Source: JAFDVJ01 sp964487505 | GTDB lineage: Bacteria > Acidobacteriota > Blastocatellia > Pyrinomonadales > Pyrinomonadaceae | Length of the DNA: 6,802 nt | NCBI GenBank assembly: GCA_964487505.1 | Contig: CAZARD010000164.1 | Span: 1-6,802 of the forward strand | Reading direction: 5' to 3' | Part shown: positions 5,647 to 6,802 of the stretch, in pieces | Position numbering within the stretch: the stretch's first letter is position 1 | How the letters are laid out: the number at the start of each line of letters is the position of its first letter | The notes under the pieces: model-generated | What the model was told of the DNA's origin: nothing | Database searches by the model: none | Seen by the model: only the letters and a program-made list of their open reading frames with translations | Position numbers and translations under genes: made by a program

Positions 5647-5730
5647 TCAGAAAACCGTCGACGACCGCCGCCAATGCGTCCGTCCGAACGCGTCGAGGTT
5701 CCGGATTTTGGCGGCAATGGTCATCGTCAT
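5647..5730 (-). CDS. Possible trp leader peptide (27 residues, one Trp)
   Basis: A short frame starts at ATG 5730, about 19 nt after the predicted trp transcription start, and ends at TGA 5649-5647. It begins MTMTIAAKI and contains THWRR, with the single Trp at codon 20 (minus-strand TGG at 5673-5671). The Trp codon lies within the 3' arm of an 8-bp inverted repeat (5708-5715 with 5667-5674), and the stop codon lies in the 5' arm of the next one (5646-5652 with 5620-5626). This is where a ribosome-stalling control would place it. Against it: classical trp leaders have two or more adjacent Trp codons, and the ribosome-binding site is poor; an ATG-AAA-TGA two-codon frame at 5735 precedes and overlaps it. 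It may be chance. Confidence 0.3.
   Translation of the reverse strand: MTMTIAAKIRNLDAFGRTHWRRSSTVF
5667..5715 (-). promoter_or_regulatory. Inverted repeat in the trp leader, possible alternative pairing partner
   Basis: TTGGCGGC at 5708-5715 and GCCGCCAA at 5667-5674 are perfect complements separated by 33 bases. On the trp mRNA the first arm reads GCCGCCAA and could pair either with this partner or with GGCGGC in the 3' arm of the terminator hairpin (5592-5587). Mutually exclusive pairing of that kind is what an attenuator needs. Confidence 0.35.
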
Positions 5731-5754
5731 TTCATCAATTCCGTATGCTAAACT
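5727..5754 (+). promoter_or_regulatory. Predicted promoter of the ureohydrolase-like gene
   Basis: An extended -10 element, TG-C-TAAACT (5746-5754), lies about 34 nt before the ATG at 5788, giving a short leader of some 27 nt that holds the ribosome-binding site GGGGAA (5773-5778). The -35 match (TCATTT near 5727-5732) is weak, which an extended -10 can tolerate. It is back to back with the trp promoter, so the two may interfere or share a regulator. Confidence 0.35.
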
Positions 5755-5755
5755 A

Positions 5756-5784
5756 CTTATAGACAATCAATTGGGGAATTGCAA
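5756..5784 (-). promoter_or_regulatory. Predicted trp operon promoter
   Basis: On the minus strand TTGCAA (5784-5779) and TATAAG (5761-5756) are separated by exactly 17 bases and match sigma-70 hexamers at four and five of six positions. Transcription would start near 5749, giving a leader of about 180 nt before trpD. The spacer contains the small palindrome CAATT-GGGG-AATTG (5768-5781), a possible operator. Confidence 0.45.
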
Positions 5785-5787
5785 ACT

Positions 5788-6741
5788 ATGAGCGATATCT
5801 TCGGTTCAACGACGCGTCCTTCGGCCGGGTTCTTCGGTCGGGCCGTGGACCGGCACGACATACGCCTCGGGGAGATCGTCACGGCCGACACGGCGGCCTA
5901 CGAATCGGCCGACATCGTCATCGTCGGCTGCCCGACCGACCTCGGTTCGGTCCGCGCGGGAATCCCGGCCGGCGCCGCGAAGGCCCCGGACGAGATCCGT
6001 CGGCATTTCTATGAGCTTTCGAACTTCGGCATCCACCGCCGGATCTTCGATCTCGGAAACATCGTCGCCGACGGCGAACTCGAAGAGATCAACGATCGTC
6101 TGCGCGCGGTTGCCGAACGCGTTGTCGGCGACGGAAAGCGGCTGATCGTGCTCGGCGGCAGCGGCGATACGGCGCTGCCGAACGGGCAGGCGATGGCGTC
6201 CGTTTTCGGTCAGGACCGATGGCTCGGGCTGAACGTCGACGCCAGGTTCGACATCGCCGAACGCGACGTAGCCGATTGCGAAACCTCTTTCAGGCGGCTG
6301 ATCGACGCCGGCGATCTGATGCCAAGGCATCTGTACGAGATCGCGTATCAGCCGCACTATGTCTCGCCGTCGCATTACCGCTATCTCGTCGAACGCGAAG
6401 CCCGGCTCATCAGTCTGCAGATGCTGAGATCGCGCGACGCCGCCGATACCGAACTGCGCGAGACGATCCGACAGGAATTCATCAATCATAGCCGGACGAT
6501 GAACGTCTTTTTCTGCTTCGATATGCAGGCGCTGCGCGCGTCCGAAGCGCCGGGCGTGACGCGCGCGAACCCATTCGGACTGCGGGCCGGGGAGTTTCTG
6601 ACGCTCGCGCGTTTCGCCGCCGAACTCGTCAATACGAAGCTCATCGAATTCAGCGAGGTCAATCCGCTTTTCGACCACAACGGCCAGACGTCGAAGCTCG
6701 TCGCCGTCGCGATGCACGTCGTCTGCAGCGCGAAATTATGA
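5788..6741 (+). CDS. Arginase/ureohydrolase-fold protein with degenerate metal site
   Basis: The 317-residue protein has the arginase/agmatinase/formimidoylglutamase fold pattern. IVIVGCPTDLGSVRAGIPAG (43-62) is the typical first strand and loop; LGGSGDTALPNG (122-133), LNVDARFDI (148-156), FFCFDMQALRASEAPGV (241-257) and EFSEVNPLFDHNGQTSKLVA (287-306) stand at the active-site positions. Active members carry six Mn ligands: H in GGDHS/GGGHE, D, H and D in DAHxD, and two D in DxD. Here they read G126, D151, R153, D155, D245 and Q247, so three of six are gone. Similar non-canonical proteins, annotated as formimidoylglutamase-like, exist in Bacteroidota as I recall, including the AIRQSDAPG-like loop. 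Function as a hydrolase is therefore doubtful; a single-metal enzyme or a non-catalytic protein is possible. ATG 5788 is chosen for GGGGAA nine bases upstream; TTG 5779 would sit on that site. No hut or arginine gene is nearby. Confidence 0.85.
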   Translation: MSDIFGSTTRPSAGFFGRAVDRHDIRLGEIVTADTAAYESADIVIVGCPTDLGSVRAGIPAGAAKAPDEIRRHFYELSNFGIHRRIFDLGNIVADGELEEINDRLRAVAERVVGDGKRLIVLGGSGDTALPNGQAMASVFGQDRWLGLNVDARFDIAERDVADCETSFRRLIDAGDLMPRHLYEIAYQPHYVSPSHYRYLVEREARLISLQMLRSRDAADTELRETIRQEFINHSRTMNVFFCFDMQALRASEAPGVTRANPFGLRAGEFLTLARFAAELVNTKLIEFSEVNPLFDHNGQTSKLVAVAMHVVCSAKL

Positions 6742-6802
6742 TCAAAAGCCGCGCAATTGGGAGGATTCTGCCACGGATTTCTCGAATTGCGCGAAGAAAA
6801 CG
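6738..6802 (+). CDS. Possible start of a following gene, cut by the window end
   Basis: The ureohydrolase-like gene ends in ATGA, and the ATG at 6738 opens a frame that stays open to the window end, beginning MIKSRAIGRILPRISR and very basic. The 4-nt overlap is the same arrangement used in the trp operon. Only 21 codons are visible, with no family signal and no strong ribosome-binding site, so it may be chance. Confidence 0.25.
   Translation, partial: MIKSRAIGRILPRISRIARRK
6750..6793. repeat. 9-bp perfect inverted repeat after the ureohydrolase-like gene
   Basis: CGCGCAATT (6750-6758) and AATTGCGCG (6785-6793) are perfect complements with a 26-nt spacer. On the plus strand no T run follows. 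On the minus strand the stem is followed by GCTTTTG, so it could serve as a weak terminator for a gene arriving from the right. Confidence 0.35.

Noticed and set aside
5806..6717. 303-codon minus-strand frame opposite the ureohydrolase-like gene
   Set aside because: The plus-strand frame has clear family motifs, a ribosome-binding site and a promoter; the opposite frame is low-complexity Arg/Asp/Glu shadow.
1..6802. tRNA, rRNA, CRISPR array, phage attachment site
   Set aside because: No cloverleaf, rRNA-like sequence, regularly spaced repeats or integrase was seen on either strand.

Overview
The window is a piece of bacterial chromosome with two different halves. The chromosomal genes on the right (about 2590-6740) are GC-rich, tightly packed and strongly biased to G/C at third codon positions. 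The left third is looser and holds an insertion sequence, gene remnants and a large inverted repeat. No marker gene fixes the taxon. The variant TrpD and TrpF loops, a DUF2127 membrane gene inside a trp operon and an IS3 element with a structured 3' end would fit an Acidobacteriota/Blastocatellia-like soil bacterium, but this is a guess from memory of similar sequences.

Layout. 1-329: unrecognised coding-like sequence, cut off by an insertion. About 329-1686: a complete-looking IS3-family element with orfA, orfB, an A6G slippery heptamer, DD(60)E(35) transposase residues (DDE spacing 60/35), about 31-35-bp terminal inverted repeats, and an unusual nest of hairpins in the last coding 110 bp. 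1685-2081: gene remnants. 2087-2546: no gene; hairpins and a 186-bp imperfect palindrome of the REP/MITE kind.

2591-5571 (minus strand): a tryptophan operon read trpD > trpC > DUF2127 membrane protein > trpF, with 4-nt ATGA overlaps at the first two junctions and a 14-nt overlap at the third. The three enzymes carry out successive steps from anthranilate to indole-3-glycerol phosphate (TrpD, TrpF, TrpC). trpE/G and trpA/B are not in the window. The trp leader (about 5572-5750) has a good promoter, a possible 27-residue leader peptide with one Trp codon, two further inverted repeats and a terminator-like hairpin with a U-rich tail ending exactly at the trpD ATG, so attenuation is plausible.

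5788-6741 (plus strand): a divergently transcribed arginase/ureohydrolase-fold protein that has lost about half of the usual manganese ligands. Its promoter overlaps the trp promoter region. A further reading frame begins at its stop codon (ATGA) and runs off the window.

The most interesting items are the trp leader with its attenuator geometry, the ureohydrolase-like protein with a broken metal site sharing its control region, the DUF2127 gene locked inside the trp operon, and the structured 3' end of the IS3 transposase gene. None is proven to be a new system from sequence alone.
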